Shown here piece after piece: positions 5,733 to 6,964 of a stretch of DNA of 6,964 nt; the stretch's first letter is position 1, and every line of letters starts with the position of its first letter. Source of the stretch: Desulfobacter sp. (lineage in GTDB: Bacteria; Desulfobacterota; Desulfobacteria; Desulfobacterales; Desulfobacteraceae); the NCBI GenBank assembly GCA_030145005.1, contig JAQYWJ010000113.1, positions 1 to 6,964 of the forward strand, written 5' to 3'. The position numbers were made by a program, and so were the translations under genes. Below the pieces are notes generated by a model. The model saw only the letters and a list, made by a program, of their open reading frames with translations, was not told where the DNA came from and did not search any database.

Positions 5733-6767
5733 CTATTTCATAGCCGCTTTAACCTTGGCGGCAACATCAGCAGGAACCCATTGGGTCCACAAGCTTTCGT
5801 ACTCCTTGAGAAACCATTGGGCTGCCTCATCCGTTTCGGCTTTAGTGTCCTTCATATAAGCCAGGAACTTGTTGGTAATATCCAGCGTGGTTTCATACTT
5901 TTTTAACATTTCAATGACTTCAGGGGCTTGTTCGGGCAGTTTTTTATGGACAAGAATATCGCATTTTACGGCAGGATAGGCGCAGGCTTTTGTTGTGTCC
6001 CAAATCTTTTGGTCAAATGCGGGTTCTTCTAATTGATACATGTCCAGCTTACCAAGGACCCATGTAGGCGCCCAGTAGTAGCCCAGCCAGGGTTTTTTAC
6101 GTTTGTAGGCGGTTTCCATGGAAGCGGCCAGGGCAGCGCCGCTGCCGGGCTGCATGATGTTGTATTGTCCTTCGATGCCGTATGCTTCAAACTTTTGATC
6201 ATTGACCCGGGCGCATGTCCAGCCGGGGATACAGCTGTAAAAAATGCCCATTGAAGGATCTTCAGGATCTTTGAACAACTTCCAGTATTTAGGCAGATCA
6301 GATACTGATTTAAGGTCAGGGGCCATGGGTTTGATGCCACGTTCTTTGTCGCCTTCCACCACATATCTTGGCACATACCATCCCTGTACGCTGTTGGGAA
6401 AATTGGCCCCAAGATTTATGAACCCTTCATTGGTTCCGGCATCTTTACCCTTGGCAAGCCCCTCGTCGTAAAGTTCCTGCCAGTTTTCCGTCCAGGTTTC
6501 CATATTGACATTGGGGGCTTCCGCTCCCTTGGCCTGGATCAGGGCTGTATTGAGCATAACGGTTTCACCCTGGGTAAATTTGATGGGATAACCTAACCCC
6601 TTTTCAATGATAAAACCGGCAATACGGTTATGTACCTGGACGCTGTCCCATCCGAAATCAGCAAAAACAATGGTTTTTTGGGCTGTGGCCGGCGTTAATG
6701 CGCCCATTAATGCCATGGTGATGGTTACTGCCATAAACATCAGCACATTTTTTTTAATTGTCCTCAT
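5733..6767 (-). CDS. proX: Glycine betaine/proline-type ABC transporter substrate-binding protein (ProX/OpuAC family)
   Basis: A 344-residue periplasmic protein that should bind glycine betaine or a similar quaternary amine and deliver it to a ProW-type permease. The start at 6767 follows AAGGAG with a 6-base gap. Residues 1-29 are a signal peptide with likely cleavage after ATA before Gln30; there is no lipobox. The mature part shows FADFGWDSVQVHN (35-47), METWTENW (89-96), and CIPGWTC (179-185), equivalent to the disulfide-bearing CNPGWGC of E. coli ProX, followed by YYWAPTWV (230-237). Trp and Tyr residues in these motifs are candidates for the aromatic cage that holds a trimethylammonium group. 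A second cysteine pair, Cys262 and Cys269, may add another disulfide. The permease gene ends 110 bases upstream and the Fe-S gene follows, so all three probably share a transcript. Choline, proline betaine, carnitine or trimethylamine oxide remain possible ligands. Confidence 0.92.
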   Translation of the reverse strand: MRTIKKNVLMFMAVTITMALMGALTPATAQKTIVFADFGWDSVQVHNRIAGFIIEKGLGYPIKFTQGETVMLNTALIQAKGAEAPNVNMETWTENWQELYDEGLAKGKDAGTNEGFINLGANFPNSVQGWYVPRYVVEGDKERGIKPMAPDLKSVSDLPKYWKLFKDPEDPSMGIFYSCIPGWTCARVNDQKFEAYGIEGQYNIMQPGSGAALAASMETAYKRKKPWLGYYWAPTWVLGKLDMYQLEEPAFDQKIWDTTKACAYPAVKCDILVHKKLPEQAPEVIEMLKKYETTLDITNKFLAYMKDTKAETDEAAQWFLKEYESLWTQWVPADVAAKVKAAMK

Positions 6768-6800
6768 TTTTTTCTCCTTAATTAAAAGATCTTTACTATC

Positions 6801-6876
6801 ACTCGATCATCAAGTTTTTAGGAAATTTTTTCCAACGAAGAAGTTGGGCAAATTAACAAAAATTTGATCATCGAGT
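6801..6876 (-). promoter_or_regulatory. Structured intergenic element between permease and ProX-like genes
   Basis: Arms 6801-6819 and 6858-6876 are inverted copies matching at 17 of 19 positions (core ACTCGATNATCAANTTTTT). The 38-base interior holds two smaller stems, GGAAA-TTT-TTTCC at 6821-6833 and CCAAC-GAAGAA-GTTGG at 6832-6847, which share two bases and so probably alternate. The element fills most of the gap and starts just after the permease stop. No clear U-run follows the closing arm on the minus strand, so it is more likely an mRNA-stabilising or processing structure that raises binding-protein output than a terminator. A regulator-binding site is an alternative. Confidence 0.55.
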
Positions 6877-6877
6877 A

Positions 6878-6964
6878 TCAGTGCTTCTTCTTTGTTGCCA
6901 GAGCAAATGTAATGCGGTCAATGACAATGGCCATGAAAACGATACACAAACCAGCCTCAAATCC
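6878..6964 (-). CDS. proW: Betaine-type ABC transporter permease, C-terminal end (ProW/OpuAB family, partial)
   Basis: Reading the minus strand inward from the right edge gives 28 codons and a TGA at 6878-6880. The peptide begins GFEAGLCIVFMAIVIDRIT and ends in a basic tail, ATKKKH. The hydrophobic run followed by IDRIT matches the end of ProW/OpuAB permeases, where GLAIVVLAIILDRLT is typical. The rest of the gene lies outside the window. Its place upstream of the ProX-like gene, on the same strand, supports the call. The fragment alone cannot show whether this is a stand-alone permease or one fused to another domain. Confidence 0.72.
   Translation of the reverse strand, partial: GFEAGLCIVFMAIVIDRITFALATKKKH

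Noticed and set aside
6029..6412. 127-codon open frame within the ProX-like gene
   Set aside because: It lies in a shifted frame of a well-supported gene, and its translation has no family features.
1..6964. CRISPR array, tRNA, rRNA, insertion sequence or phage attachment site
   Set aside because: I saw no regularly spaced repeats, cloverleaf-like sequence, transposase motifs or terminal inverted repeats with target duplications.

Overview
The window looks like chromosomal DNA of a moderate-GC, probably marine, anaerobic proteobacterium. A sulfate reducer of the Desulfobacter/Desulfobacula type would fit. The hints are a heterodisulfide-reductase-like Fe-S electron carrier, a betaine-type uptake system and well-formed GGAGG ribosome binding sites. 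The taxonomic guess rests on gene content and style alone; no rRNA or other marker is present.

Layout. (1) Positions 1-1678, plus strand: the 3' end of a gene I do not recognise, then a signal-peptide-less alpha/beta hydrolase (lipase/esterase fold) with an extra C-terminal domain. A small hairpin and a strong Shine-Dalgarno lie between them. (2) Positions 1679-1927: a 249-base gap with two TTGACA boxes, a possible promoter and some coding-like debris. (3) Positions 1928-4384, plus strand: a tightly coupled three-gene ABC importer of the nitrate/taurine/aminopyrimidine type, in the order ATPase, permease, NMT1/THI5-like binding protein. Its genes overlap by 11 and 4 bases. (4) Positions 4381-6964, minus strand: the end of a betaine-type permease (ProW family), a ProX-like binding protein, and a two-[4Fe-4S], two-CCG-domain Fe-S protein. 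The Fe-S gene converges on the plus-strand operon so closely that the two stop codons overlap.

How the genes work together. Region 3 should form one complete importer for a small, probably pyrimidine- or cofactor-like compound that cannot be named from the sequence. Region 4 looks like betaine or related quaternary-amine uptake, linked to an electron-transfer protein that could serve oxidation of the imported amine or its demethylation products. The two minus-strand intergenic gaps each hold a strong inverted repeat. One of them encloses the most likely start codon of the Fe-S gene.

I found no mobile element, CRISPR array, RNA gene or clear defence system. The most useful results are three corrected gene starts, the partial permease gene at the right edge, the RNA structures in the betaine operon, and the link between ProX and the Fe-S protein.
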